From: Stratiolaelaps scimitus
Taxonomy: Eukaryota > Arthropoda > Arachnida > Mesostigmata > Laelapidae
Direction: 5' to 3'
Assembly: GCA_019614645.1 (NCBI GenBank)
Contig: JABWDB010000006.1
Coordinates: forward strand, 1,736,001-1,800,000
DNA length: 64,000 nt
In this document: positions 1 through 11,891 of the stretch, piece after piece
Layout: every line of letters starts with the position of its first letter
Position numbering within the stretch: position 1 is the first letter of the stretch
Made by a program: the position numbers and the translations under genes
The notes under the pieces: model-generated
The model's input: the letters and a program-made list of their open reading frames with translations, nothing else
The model's database searches: none
Told to the model about the DNA's origin: nothing

Positions 1-957
1 GCGAAGTTGGTTCGTTCGTCGGGTAGCATGGTCGTCCGAGGACTCTCGACTCGGCGCCCCTCCCTCCGTTGTCGTATATTAAAACGAAGATAAACGAGAT
101 CATTTTCGTGGGCGTATTTGCATTCAGTTTGGTTTTGACGAAGCCTATTTAAGCCGTTGATAGGAAACCATCAGGTGCGGGGTGCTGATGGAGCGTGCGC
201 ATGCCCATCGCAAGGGTTCATTGTCGAGAGAGAACATACTCTCATCTTCACTATGATGACGATGATGCGGTTTATTTGTGGCTGTGGCCACAAACACTAC
301 TCGCGTGGGCTATGAGCCTGACTGTGAGAGAACACAGTTGGCGCCATCGAGTCCCGGCGCCATGATTATACGCACCCGCGCCCGACGCCGCTCCAAGCGG
401 TAACGTCTGGAGTAGCTGGAAACACAGGGCTTGGATGGATAAATAGACTGGATGAATATCGTATCTAAATCGTGCTGTGGCTGGCCTCAGGCGCGAGGTG
501 TGGATCTTTTCCTCCGAACATTTGCCGTAGCAATGGGACCATATGGATTAATGCCGAGAAGTGTCCGATGCGATAGGGACAAGGAGACTTTCAGCCGGCA
601 ACGAAAAAAACTGCCCGTAGGGTTGCAGCAGCACAAAGCTGCATTCGATAAGGTCGCCCTCCGCCAGCACCTGTTCCCGTCCGGCCAGAACATCCCCCCG
701 TTGTCAGTGGGATTTCCCAGTGCGCATCGAAGTCTAGCCACGCTTCCCAAGTCCGCAGTTCGCGGAGGAACTGCGCTTTAAGGTGGAGCTCGTGCCGGCG
801 GTGCCAGCAGCAGCAGCAGCGTCTAATGATATCGTAGTCAGCTCGTTTGCTCGTTGCTTCTAGGCGGCGGGAACGACGACGACGTCGTCGTCGACGATGA
901 CCCGATAGCGACCTGGTAGAGGACTTCGAGGGGGGGGGATCGCCAAGAAGGGCAGAG
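1..957 (+). other. GC-rich segment, possible non-coding 5' exon
   Basis: This stretch is GC-rich and carries CAG/CGA-type repeats around 805-895. No open frame here looks like a conserved protein. It ends at 957 in GAG followed by GTAAGA, a near-consensus splice donor, after which the sequence turns AT-rich. An ATG near 897 is followed within three codons by a stop, so the donor would end a non-coding exon rather than a coding one. The gene it would belong to is unknown; the atonal gene 7 kb downstream on the same strand is one candidate. This is an inference from composition and one splice site only. Confidence 0.2.
874..893. repeat. 20-bp perfect palindrome of CGA/TCG units
   Basis: Three-and-a-third CGA units meet their reverse complement at a central GACGTC, giving a perfect 20-bp palindrome. 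The centre resembles the ACGTC core of CREB/ATF-type sites. It could simply be a by-product of trinucleotide repeat expansion. Confidence 0.7.
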
Positions 958-3787
958 GTAAGAAAATCAAACGGGATGTACGTGGTATACTACAGCAGCA
1001 GTAAGGTGCGGTTGGCCAAGATGATTAATTTGTGCTATTGGTACTAGTGAAACGAGTGGAAGCTGTCGAATACGTTGTACATGACGCCGCGAGCTTAGCT
1101 TGAGGTTTCAGACATGTCAAACAAGGCAGTACATGGTGTATGAAGATGTAAAAATGGTGGAAGGAGCACCTCCGGTATCAAATGAAATATTGCTGTGTCT
1201 TCAACGAACCAATGAAGCTGGCGGCTGATGTGAACTCGGCATTAAGCAACTAAGACCCTACGTTCGCGTGTGCTGCTAACATAGGTACATACATTCTTGC
1301 CTTAATGATTCTTACATATGTTGCAATACTGCTAGTATTTTTGTGTTTTTCTTTTTTAACAAACACATATTATTCGGCTTCTGAGTTTGCCTTATATTTA
1401 ATATTCTCAACTGTATACGCACGCACATAGAACATCAATTCTGTGCCAGACCTTGTTGTTGACTTCCGTCATTTACGCTACATAACATAACACAGCCTGA
1501 AGTGGACGTTGGCCCACTTCTCTGTTATCCTGCAGAACGTGCCAGCAAATCGTTCCCTTTGTCCAATAGTAGACGGTGGCCTGGTCGTTCTAGACGGCGC
1601 TGGTGGCGGGACAACAACAAACATGGACCTGGGCCGCGTACCGGTAGACGCCAACGGGGAGGTCAGCGGCTATAGGGCGCCGCCTAGGGGAACCCCTCAA
1701 ACGGGGCTCGTTTGGGGGTAGACGGCCATCGCGAGCAGCTGTTGCGCGCGTCCATCCTGAAGCAGAGGGAGAACCCCCGAGTTCGGTGAGGACCGGTAAA
1801 CCATGTTGGAATGGAAGCCGTGCTCGAGCAGACAACAGTCAATATAGCGACCAACCCAACGGCGGGTCCCGTTCATTCGCGACCGAGCGGCACCAGTGCG
1901 GTGAATAGGCCGAACAACGTCTCTCGCCTATCTCTCGCCTCATTCTCCTTTATATTCTGGCGACTAGGCGGCCACGCGGCCACGCGGCCGTCTTGGCCAA
2001 TACCAATGTTCGTGGGTGGTGACTTGCCAGAGCGAGCACATCCAGCGAGGCCTGGTTGCAAGGTGGCACGAAGAATAAAAGGGAATCCGGTAGGTGGCCA
2101 ACGACTCATGCTGATGGGGCAGGGCAACGTTTCGCCATGAGCCCGCATGTCAAGAGCAGAAAGCGCGGGATCTTAGTACGAGAGAGAGTCGTTCGTATTA
2201 TCAGCCGTGTTCGTATTACGAACGCTTGCAAGGCTGGCGATAGCCAAATTGGGACCGTTTCGACACGGTACGCAGCGAGCAATACGAAAGCACAAGCCGA
2301 ACAGGTCGGTTCAACTGCTTTCTTTAGGGGCGATTTTACAAAGAACCGCGTCTGCTGCCGGCCGGAGGCGATGAAAGAGCGAATTCGAGAAGAAAACGCA
2401 TATGGGAACACACGACGGCTTCACCGATCTTTTGATTCTTACGAAAGATCTACCCGGCTCGGGTACGTATATATGTACATCACATCGTGGTAGCGCTCGC
2501 AACGTCTCTGTCGTTTTCGTGTGCAGTCCTGATGCCCTCGACGGACAAATCCGTCCTGAGGGAGAACTGTTAGCACCCGTAGAGCCAATGAAGAATCAGC
2601 TGAAGAACAAAGAGCGTAGCCGCGGTCAACAGCAGTCTAGGCAGCTAGCACTATTTCTACAGGAAGGAACAAGGCGATGACCCTCGTCAGTCAAGTCAAG
2701 TGTGCGGTCACTTTCGTGTCCTTCTGACATTGAAGTGTATCACCTAGGTTAGATCAGGCCACGTCAGGCCGCCGACCTGGTCAGCGGCTTTTGTTTAAGG
2801 AGATGTTTCCGCAAGTAGGACATGCGAAGGGAGGACCATTGTCTTGTGAGTCGTGGAGTCTTCAGAGACGCGGTGAATCTTGTGAGCTCAGAAGCTAGAG
2901 CGGCCTGAGGTAACAACAGGCCGTCACTTGGAACACGTACGTTAGCGCCTCCTATTGAGCCTGTATTGTACTCCCATTGATTGGATGATTCCAGCTATAT
3001 TTAGTACTGACCCTAAGATGCGTGGTAATAAGTGTTCGCTTCTGGCACGCTAACTGGCTGAGTTCAAATGAGCCTGAAGCCAAATATCAGGCCGAACTGG
3101 CGCTGCACAAGGCCTGGGATAGGACTCGAGTTTTCTCGCTTTTTTGCAGGGGCTGAAATCCCCCAGCAACACTATCACCACTGGTGGCCTTGCCACATGT
3201 TGGCCTGCATTGATTTCAATGTCTATGAATTATGTGATCGAGTCGATTTTGTGTTTGCGAAAGGTGTCTGCTCGAGTTGTTTGTTCAACTCGTGACGGAC
3301 ACATCTTGCGGACATGTTTATGACAAGTTCACCAAACCTAGACCGTCATCGGGTCTTACGTATGGTTACGTATTGTATTTAGGGCTGCATAAAGTACTGC
3401 CAAACGTAAGTGCAGTTTTTTTTGTGTAAGGTAAGCTTTCATTTAGCTAATACCTATTATACTAATGAGTCTCGTCTAGCCGGACTACTGCACGTAATTT
3501 ATTGCCCTTGAAAGTCAAGCTGGTGGTGAAGATAGCGGAACCTATTCTTAGCGCGGCAGCATCGATTGTAGCTCAAAGACAAAGAGATGCACAAGCTGCT
3601 GTTCTGCCCCGTTCGGGTAATGGCCATTCTGGTTTAGCTCTTCGCATCTGAGAATAGGTTGTCCCCCACGTACATCGTTATTAACTATAGATGCTTTAGT
3701 TTGGGCTACACTGCTGTTCCATAGGCTCGTGGTGATAAACTTCCTTTCTCATATGTTTTGTTACGTATACTATTTTAGGTGATTCGA

Positions 3788-3806
3788 ATATATATATATA
3801 TATATA
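3788..3806. repeat. (TA)n microsatellite
   Basis: Uninterrupted alternating A and T over about 19 bases. It is one of many such runs in the window. Confidence 0.9.
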
Positions 3807-4858
3807 GATGACGTTTATACTCGTGAAGGCAACGTTTGGTCAGTGCCTTGGGCTGAGGCATTAAAGCCGATGCAGGCCAGTGTAACCGTCGTAGGCGGTG
3901 GTCCATTGGAAATAGTTCCGACCCTTTCAACAGCACCGCTCTAATAAGGTTCACCAGACCATCTGTATTTTGACATGAGCGGGTATTCGGCACAATGGAA
4001 CGTTGATGCATGCAAGGCTACAGGCCTTTTTTACTGGACGACAGGGTTTGCAAGTGCCACTCTACAGGTACTGAATATTACTGCTCCCATTAGCATTAAT
4101 CATCTCCCGAGGCGGCGCGACATTCTCGTCAAATGCTGATCGTTGCTCATGCTTATGAAGTTGATGAATTAAGCTTAAGCTGTTAGTCTTTCCCGATTAC
4201 TGTCGCGTTCCCTTCAATGTCAATCGCGTATGCCGCCGCATCAGTTGCGATGCCGATCATCTAAAGGGGTGACCTGGAGCTATATAGCGAACCCAACCAT
4301 TTTGCCGACCCAGTGGAGGAATCACTTTGACCCTTATCCGCATTGAGCAGGATAATGGTGTCCACGTTGCGATACAGAGGTCGTCACCAATTGAAGAGTC
4401 GCCCAAGGTTTAACAAAGCAAGACCAGCTCGGTTGCTTGTGAATACGTGCGTCCGAATACCTCGAATGATGAACAATTATGCCTACCGAGGTTAACTAGA
4501 TGCAGATTCAACCGTTGTCAGGTCGCCAGCCAGACGTTTGCACGGAGAATGAGGTGAAGGAAGACAATTATAATAAATGACCGGGAAAAAGGCCAACAGG
4601 GTAGAGACATTGACTAAACTGTTCGTGTCTGTCAAATAGCAGCCGATGAACCTATTTGAAATCGGCTTCTGTGAAGGACACAGCCGTGACTACCACTCCG
4701 AACGAGAGCGAGTTTTATCAGAACGGTTTTAGTTAACGGTAAACGAACGTCTATAGGGACAACTGGTTACGACTCATAAGATCCATGTTCAGGCTATTAT
4801 ATGTATGTGTCGTGGACTCCAATGTATCTGTGCGATAACATTGATATTTCGTAATGCG

Positions 4859-4872
4859 CCCCCCCCCCCCCC
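4859..4872. repeat. Homopolymer C run (14)
   Basis: Fourteen consecutive C residues, likely to be length-variable. Confidence 0.9.
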
Positions 4873-5320
4873 GCTACTGCTATAATCGCGTGCCATGAAC
4901 GTGCATTAAAGGCACGCTGCAAAGCCCTACCCGTTAGTTGTCGACTTGGCGCCCTCATGCAGCTTGGGTGTGTTATCCAGTGCCTCAATAACCACCTCAG
5001 TCTAATCCCTAAATCAATCTCGCGAATAAATCATTCGTCGTGTGTATGATTTCATTGATCATTCGCCCGGCATTGACATAAATCAAATCTACCTCTAGTA
5101 CCTGACTCGTGGCCGTGCCCCGTACCTGGGCGCAGAACAAAGAAGCGAAAAAGATGCAGACACTCCTTCAATGCGATGATTGACGAAACCTGTTCTCGCA
5201 AATAATAGGTAATGATATTGCGCACTCCCTACAAGTCTCCCTTCCTCTGCCTCTCTCGGCATGTTGAATCGGTAGCACATTTCAAGTGCATGGCACGCAT
5301 AGATGTACCCGCCGACGAAA

Positions 5321-5332
5321 GGGGGGGGGGGG
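5321..5332. repeat. Homopolymer G run (12)
   Basis: Twelve consecutive G residues. The run is likely to be length-variable and error-prone in assemblies. Confidence 0.9.
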
Positions 5333-5799
5333 TGATAGATACCGATAATAACAATAATCAAAACGGATGTAGCAAATAGGATGACAATAGCTTTGGAATC
5401 AAGCTCGAACCCGCAGTGGGGTCTGCTCCCCACAGTGTCTTCACGGTGCGCACAGGCACACCAACTCAGTTACACAGAGCGAGAGAGCGAGAGACAGGCA
5501 GATCGACACCCACTTGCCATTCATGTGCGGTTCGCCTACTGCGACACAGTGTATAATGCCTCAAGAGCCTACTCGTTAGTGTTTCCATCACTACCTCCGT
5601 CATCACGAGGGACCTCAGCCATCATCGAGGACAAAGTGTTCAATATACTTCGAGAACATACCTAGGTTCTTATGTAGGTAGGCAGGAGGATAGGTATTGT
5701 GTTATACGTGATCGTGTAATTACAGCTTTGAAACATCGAGATAGTGTTTTACTCATTCATATGTGCATGTTATGATGCCTCGGCGAAGAAGTGTACTGT

Positions 5800-5817
5800 A
5801 TGTGTGTGTGTGTGTGT
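5800..5817. repeat. (TG)n microsatellite
   Basis: Alternating T and G for about 18 bases. Confidence 0.9.
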
Positions 5818-6059
5818 TTCTATATGATCGAATGGAGCTCGAGAGTGATAGTCCACCATCATTTTGCTCTTAGGTGTATCTGTACAGCTTCCACGTGGAG
5901 CGTCCACTGCTTCTGACATCGTATCCCTGAACATCATCGTTTTGATGGTGGTGCTCCTGAAGCGGGTGATGCTCCTTCAGCCGGAGATCATGGACATGAT
6001 GACGGTGATAATGCTGCTGTTGCTGTTGTTGGTGATGAGTCCGCTAGGCACGCGCGCAG

Positions 6060-7711
6060 GCGATTTGGCTGGAGACAAGACCTGGTGAAGTTGTGGACCG
6101 CGAACGGGTCCCGGTTCGCTGCCTGTGTAGCTCGCGTCAACAGGCAGCAGCAGGAGGAGGAGTAGCACCAGAGTCAGCAGCACCGCCACACAAGACCGAA
6201 GGACACATAGGATTACACAGAGCAGAGCAGGACAGCATAGTCAGGTAGCTATCCAATATAACATATTGTCCGTACACCCCTTGCGGCAGAGTCGAATGAC
6301 GAACGCCCTGAGCTGAATCCTAAGGCACAGCATCGGTTGCCGAGCGGTAGTGTCGGTCAGACCGAGAGCCTCGAGTTGTGGTGTCGGAGTAACTAGACGG
6401 GGGGGGACGGTGTATATACACATTCAGGATACTATAGTGTAGATCTCTGGAGCAGCTCTAGCGTCAGAGAGCCCGGGTCCGGGGCGGGGTTCGGTGGGGA
6501 GAGGGTCGCTTGGCCAGCGGCACCGGGGTCCCAGCGCCGAGAGCCACATGGCAGGCACGCCGCACATCACACACATGACGGCAACTTCAGTTCGACGCCG
6601 AGGGCCGATAACGCCACCTCGCCGACTACCGATAGAGTCGAATAGGACAACAGCAGTGGCGACGGCAACGGCAGCAGCAGCAGCAGCAACAACTGACAGA
6701 GCAGCAATAGGAAGCCCAACACCGGCAGCGATCGACAGACAGATCATCGGTTGGTGCTGGTTCACCGGCGCCACAATCGTACTCACTCTTGGTACCATTA
6801 CGAGCACTGTGCTGTTGCAGCAGCACCACCAGCAGCAGCTACGTGGGGTGTGTGTGTGTGCCTCCTCCAGCATACATTTGTGCTGCTGTTTCTATTGGTG
6901 GCACTGCGCCTATCTTCAGGCCTCCTCTTCTGTCTTCAGTCTGTGTGCGTCTTCGGTCTTCATACCTCAACCGCAGCAGCGGCAGCAGCAGCACCAGCAC
7001 TGGCAACAGCAGTTGCGACGCGGTCAATCCGCGCGCGATCCAGCCATTGCTGTGCTCGCTGGGTCTCGCGACAGCTGCGCGGGCCATAAAGGAGAGCCCA
7101 CTCCGTGCGCGCCACGCGAGCAGGCGCTACGTCGCTTCGTCTAACCGTCGTCAGTCTACAGTCGTTTGTTGCCGTCGTCCGCGTCGCTACTGCCGCAGCA
7201 GCAGCAGTTATCGTCGCAGTTCTTCCAGAAGTTACTGCATAGTCGCGAGCCATCGTCGCGTATTGCTGCTGTACCTTTGCCGGCAGGCGGAGACGCCGGC
7301 GGGCAACGCAGGTAAACCGCTCGTTTCGAAACAACGAAGAACGAGTTGCGATTGGAAGTTGCGCCACCGTGTGACTGAGTTTGTGTGTGACCCGTTACCC
7401 CCCCCCCCCCCCACGAGTTTGTCACCAGCACGGATGCAGCCGATGAGTAACTGGTGGCTGCCAAACATCGTCGCGCCGTCGGCTATGCCCTGCTGATTAA
7501 CGACGTCGCCCTGGTTCGCCCTGGGTTCGTCGTACGTGAACATCAAGAAGGGGAAGGCAAAGGGACAAGACGACTGGTTCTGACGATCCTACCTGCACAT
7601 CCGCTAAGCAACCAAGGGTCAGCCTATGGCGTAATCTGCGTGACATGTTGCTAACCTGAGGGTGTACGTATATACGCATGTGTGCTTGTGAAGGGGAGGC
7701 TGTCCAGCCTG
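6060..7711 (+). promoter_or_regulatory. GC- and CNG-rich upstream region, likely promoter/5' leader of the atonal gene
   Basis: This stretch directly precedes the atonal-family coding region on the same strand. It is GC-rich with repeated CAG, CTG, GCA and CGT triplets, for example about 6671-6692 and 6820-6840, and has a 15-C run at 7398-7412. Long open frames occur on both strands at once (6548-7144 plus, 6789-7496 plus, 6960-7367 minus). That is what triplet repeats in GC-rich DNA produce, and their translations are low-complexity runs of Ala, Gln, Ser and Cys. A donor-like CAG/GTAAAC lies at about 7310. I see no clear TATA box and cannot place the transcription start. Confidence 0.4.
7398..7412. 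repeat. Homopolymer C run (15)
   Basis: Fifteen consecutive C residues about 315 bases before the atonal coding region. Confidence 0.9.
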
Positions 7712-7726
7712 ATGTGTTCCACGACG

Positions 7727-8176
7727 ATGGATTTCCAGCCTCAGTTCGATAGTCCGGTGTTCTACGATTATGACGAGCAGGAGTTCCATCCGTCTATGGG
7801 CGGGTGCGGCGAAGAACGACAAAGCGAATTGTCGACCGCCAGGCCAACGTGTTATGATTTTCACAATATGCCGCCATCTCCACCAAGCGAACTGTCTGAT
7901 CCAGTGTCCTCAACGACGAGTAGCCCTCTCAAGCGGAGAAAAAAGGGTCTCAAATCGACGATGCAGACAAAGACAAAGGTGCCTGTGGTCAAGAAGCGTC
8001 GCCTTGCGGCCAATGCTCGGGAACGCCGACGAATGCATGGACTTAATGTCGCTTTCGACAAATTACGTGAAGTTGTACCAGGTCCAGGTATAGGAGCTGA
8101 GCGAAAACTCTCCAAATACGAAACTCTGCAAATGGCACAGAGCTACATCAATGCGTTATCGGCTCTTCTTCGTTGA
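7727..8176 (+). CDS. ato: Atonal-family bHLH proneural transcription factor
   Basis: This 149-residue protein ends in a complete basic helix-loop-helix domain. Residues 91-103 ([13 protein letters not shown]) are the DNA-contacting basic region, followed by helix 1 at about 104-117, a loop at 118-126, and helix 2 starting at [18 protein letters not shown]. The phrases [14 protein letters not shown] and [12 protein letters not shown] are diagnostic of the Atonal/Atoh1 family. These factors dimerise with Daughterless/E proteins on E-boxes and specify sensory neurons. The N-terminus is acidic and Tyr/Phe-rich (about 2-20), then Pro/Ser-rich (49-68), and a Lys/Arg stretch (69-91) could act as a nuclear localisation signal. 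I chose ATG 7727 because it has A at -3 and G at +4; ATG 7712 is in frame but weaker, and a stop lies at 7652. The loop is two residues longer than in Atoh1. At 149 residues it is shorter than fly Atonal, so an unseen 5' coding exon is possible. The coding region is intronless here, as in fly ato. Family is certain; exact orthology (ato/Atoh1 versus amos/cato/Atoh7) is not. Confidence 0.93.
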   Translation: MDFQPQFDSPVFYDYDEQEFHPSMGGCGEERQSELSTARPTCYDFHNMPPSPPSELSDPVSSTTSSPLKRRKKGLKSTMQTKTKVPVVKKRRLAANARERRRMHGLNVAFDKLREVVPGPGIGAERKLSKYETLQMAQSYINALSALLR

Positions 8177-8530
8177 AATTTACAGTATGGTATATTTAAG
8201 AAGGTTTGAGGAGTCGTATTCCATAAATATTGCCAACACTGAACAAATACGGTTGCTACAGTCGTCGGAGAATTTGCACAGGTTAGCTGCTTGTCGTATT
8301 TCGTAATCAAGCAGTTTCAATCTCCGTAGATTTTCGCTAACAAATGTAGTAGTTTATACTCACACCTTTGCCATAGATGCTATCACTGTGATGACATGAG
8401 GATGACACAAAGTCTTGTTGTAGGTAGTATTATATATGAGAAACTGTAGTTCTTGTACGTTTTGCCATATTCAGATAAAAAGTAGATATACATGAACGTG
8501 TTTGAATAAATCGCATCGTCGGTGGTTACA
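8177..8530 (+). other. Probable 3' UTR of the atonal gene
   Basis: After the stop codon the sequence turns AT-rich with no continuing frame. It runs about 330 bases to a canonical poly(A) signal followed by GT-rich sequence. The cleavage site is inferred to lie within about 30 bases of the signal. Confidence 0.55.
8505..8510 (+). terminator. Poly(A) signal AATAAA
   Basis: The canonical hexamer lies about 330 bases after the atonal stop codon, with a GT-rich stretch (about 8520-8545) downstream of the expected cleavage site. Other AATAAA words occur in this AT-rich DNA, so the assignment rests on position. Confidence 0.5.
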
Positions 8531-11500
8531 TGTAGTATTCGTGTTTTCCTTAAAAGAGCCCACGCACGGCCACGACCACTGACTGCTGCAGGGTTTGTGG
8601 TACGTCACCACCATTTGTCGATACATCGCCTTCGTCTATTGGTGTCGGCAGTACCAACTGACACCAGCGGACTGTTGTAAGGGCCATTTCGTAGCTACGC
8701 GGATCGACGCTGCTCCGGCTGAGCAAAGAGACACACCACCGGTATGGCGGTTCTCATGTTCCGCTTTTCTGTGTTGTCAATCCCAACGTAAACGAGATAG
8801 TTCGCATGAAACGATATTAACAGCTTCACCTCTAATGGAATTAGCCTGACAGTTCGTGCTATTCGTGCCGGCCTTCTCTATGCAACGGGGAACAACGGCG
8901 AAGCGGCCTGCTCGGGGGTTCAGGGGCCTAGGGTCGTGTATGGCAGGAGGGTGCGAAATTCGATTTGCTTTAGAAGGTGTCCTTCCGGATAATTCGCTTA
9001 ATTGGATGGAAAATAGAATCTTGTCCGCCTGCTATGCGGGGTAAGGATACAGATTGGAAGGGTATTTGTTACAGTTGTCAGGAGCACTGTGGTGCTTTTA
9101 CTCCTCGGTACTGTAACAGTTGGACACACTGATTCCGGAGGCGCCCGAACGTGAAAGGCGTTTAATCTCTGACGATAATCGAGTGAATGCATTACATATA
9201 TATATATCAGAGAATAAGGAAAATTCCCTTTCTATATATGTTCTCATTTAAGGAAGAACACTTTCTGATATATATATATATATATATATAAGAAGAGGTT
9301 GAGCATTTCTTGATTCCTTTTATGTTGATGCCTAATTTTGCTGTGCTTGCGCTACTGACGCGAACTGGCAACTGATCAACGCTTTGGATGACCGTGGTCA
9401 CGCGAAGCTGCGATCGCTCCGGTGAACTACGTAATGCGTAACGCATTCTGATGCATCGTAGAACAGCGAATAAATGAAGGAATTAGCTTATATGCAAAGG
9501 CTGGCTTAAGCGGGAAGGTGACTGAGAGCAACATGACGACGAGGTCTTCTGTCGAGAAATAATGACGGATGTCGACGTAATCCACCAGCGATTACGGTGC
9601 TGCGCCATTACGGCAAGTGGCTGAAACGGATCGTAACAGCCAGAAATAGAACTTTGCCGAATTTGGTGTTATGTAATATATATATATATGGCATATGATC
9701 TATGGAGCAAGAGACATGAAGCTCTCACAGTTCGCTGCAAACCAGGTTGTAGCTACTGATCATACACGGGAGCCCTAAGTATTACACATGTTAGATTATA
9801 TATATATATACACCAGTCTGTTCGATGACGGCAACCTTGAATTCGAGTGCAGCATAGAGTTCCTATCTTTATACAAAGGTGCTTATAACGTGGTGGTCGA
9901 TTATAGTTGCACCAATAAAGCTAGGATTTCTGAAAAACATAACGGACACATGCATCTTTTTATTTATTGAACTTATTTTATTACACCGAAACGAATGTGT
10001 TAAATCCGTGATGCCTCGTCGTGATATACATAAAAATGTATCTCAATCCACCAAGGGCATTGTATAATATTACAGTGGCGTCCAAGCATTGAATGCTAAT
10101 TGGCAGGAGACACATAGCGAGAATACATATTCGATTGAAAATCCAGCAACGGCGTATGCTCAACGAAACTTTACCAAGGCCATAGCCGACAGCCTTTCGC
10201 CATATGATCTTGCCTATCCGCCTTTTTCCACGGACCTGCTCGACAGTTCCAATGTCAAACATGCATGCAGTTCCTTCATACTTATGCTTCCTGTCGTATA
10301 AGGATTTCCATGTCTAGCAGCACCTGCAGAGCTCCCAGCAGAGCCTAAGTCGTATTCCAAAAAGGCGATCCATGTCAGTAACTTTCGCCGATCTATTGTA
10401 ACATTCTTCTTCGTATCTAATCACAATACCTGTGTACTGATGATTCTGATGTACAGACCGAGAGCGGTCCACAACGCCCGCACGCTTCGTACCGAAACTC
10501 TTCGAATGCAGCGTCGCAATTGTGCACAACGTCATAATAAATAGCGATTTCATTATCATCGTTATGATTAGGACAAGCAACAGGCCCCCTCCTTCTGTTC
10601 TCTTTCGACCATTTTCTCATTCATTCGCTCCCGTTCTCTGTCCTGCGACGCCATCGGGGCCTGGGCCATCCGACGGGTTTTCCGGTCGACAAAAACGAGC
10701 GGGCAAAAAAACTTGGTAGGCATTTTTGCCATTGGCTTTATTGGTCATTTTCTTTTTGCTGTGTTTTTTGTCCTCGTTCGTCTGTCCGCGGGGTGTGGCC
10801 TTTTTCCTTCAGGGCAAAATATTCATTTGAGTTGGCGTTTTCTGTTTGCATCGTCGCCCCTTTGGGCGGAACGCAGGCCAAGTTCCCTTGACTGCACGAC
10901 GAGCAGTTTCCATTTGGACGATGTCGTTATCTGTCGACCCGTGGGTGCTTCAGCCAATGCCTGAATCCATTGCACCATATATACATATGTGTATATATAT
11001 ATATATATACAATATGATAAAGGACTTAGGTAGGCCAACGGCATCGGTTGCGTCGCATCTTGTGACACCATTCGCGAAATGTTGAGCCTGAGCGAAGCTC
11101 CAAGAAAACACAAACGCGCACAGCGTAAAAATATTTACGCGCAGGGACGACGCTGAAGCTCACTATTATATTTAGCGGCCATCTAGTCCAGCCGATATGT
11201 GGCTATGTAAATTCCCATAAGCCGGATAGAAATTCGCATACCCATGTAGTGTCCAAAGTGCAAGCAACTTACATAGCAAACTGGCCTCATGGACGACGAC
11301 ATTGATATTGGAAATAAAAAGACTACGCACAGTTATAAGTCTTAGTATTTGTCTGGTTTTATCCTCATCATTTTGGGCTTGTATGTCCTCAAAACAAAGG
11401 AAGTACCACGATGTGCCATATTTATATATTTACAAATTAGAGTAGTTATGCATCCGGGCTCTCAAGCGACGTTCAAGGTTCTCCTTTCAGGACGAAATAT

Positions 11501-11880
11501 TAATGAATTTTGTCGACAGCGCGAAATCATCGACATTCATTAAATTAGCAATTAAAAACGATTGAACGAAACGTGTGTTACCTTATAGAACGTGCTCTTG
11601 TGTCATTGATTAGTGGGCAATGCTTATTTGGTTAAATTGAATACGGTACGACTTGATCATCAATGTACTACTCTATAATAGCTTGATGTCGCAGCTTCCT
11701 ACGGAGTTGAGGCCTGCGCCTGCTTAGTGATAGATCGATAAGCGAATATGTTGTAGTAACAAGCTCGCCGGCTAACAAACCTCGGGGTAAAGGTAAAGCT
11801 TTATTGTTTTATTAAAGGAGCTGCAATTTCACAACGCTTAAGCTCTCCTATATGTACGCAGTGGGTATGAAATATATAGG
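8531..11880. other. Non-coding stretch, no gene recognised
   Basis: Only short, unrecognisable open frames are present. Several (TA)n runs occur, the longest being 9268-9290. A T-rich, GC-mixed part at about 10620-10950 has no clear coding signature. Confidence 0.5.
9268..9290. repeat. (TA)n microsatellite
   Basis: Alternating A and T for about 23 bases. A shorter TA run with an inverted TATCAGA flank lies about 70 bases upstream. Confidence 0.9.
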
Positions 11881-11891
11881 TTATATATATA

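Larger units (their letters stand above)
958..6060. other. Non-coding stretch, no gene recognised
   Basis: Open frames here are short, mostly start at non-ATG codons, and encode nothing I recognise. Visible structure is limited to a (TA)n run at 3788-3806, a 14-C run at 4859-4872, a 12-G run at 5321-5332 and a (GT)n run at 5800-5817. It may be an intron, intergenic DNA or regulatory DNA of the downstream atonal-family gene. Confidence 0.5.

Noticed and set aside
3144..3295. Possible exon after a polypyrimidine/AG acceptor-like site
   Set aside because: The acceptor is plausible, but the following frame encodes nothing recognisable and stops after about 48 codons, with no donor support.
6789..7496. 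235-codon plus-strand open frame overlapping the upstream region of atonal
   Set aside because: It begins at a non-ATG codon, overlaps open frames on both strands, and its translation is Ser/Arg/Cys low-complexity sequence generated by CAG/CTG and CGT triplets.
9198..9290. TA-flanked inverted words (TATCAGA ... TCTGATA) as a tiny transposon
   Set aside because: The match is mostly the shared TA repeat. Only about six non-TA bases pair, which is expected by chance near two TA tracts.
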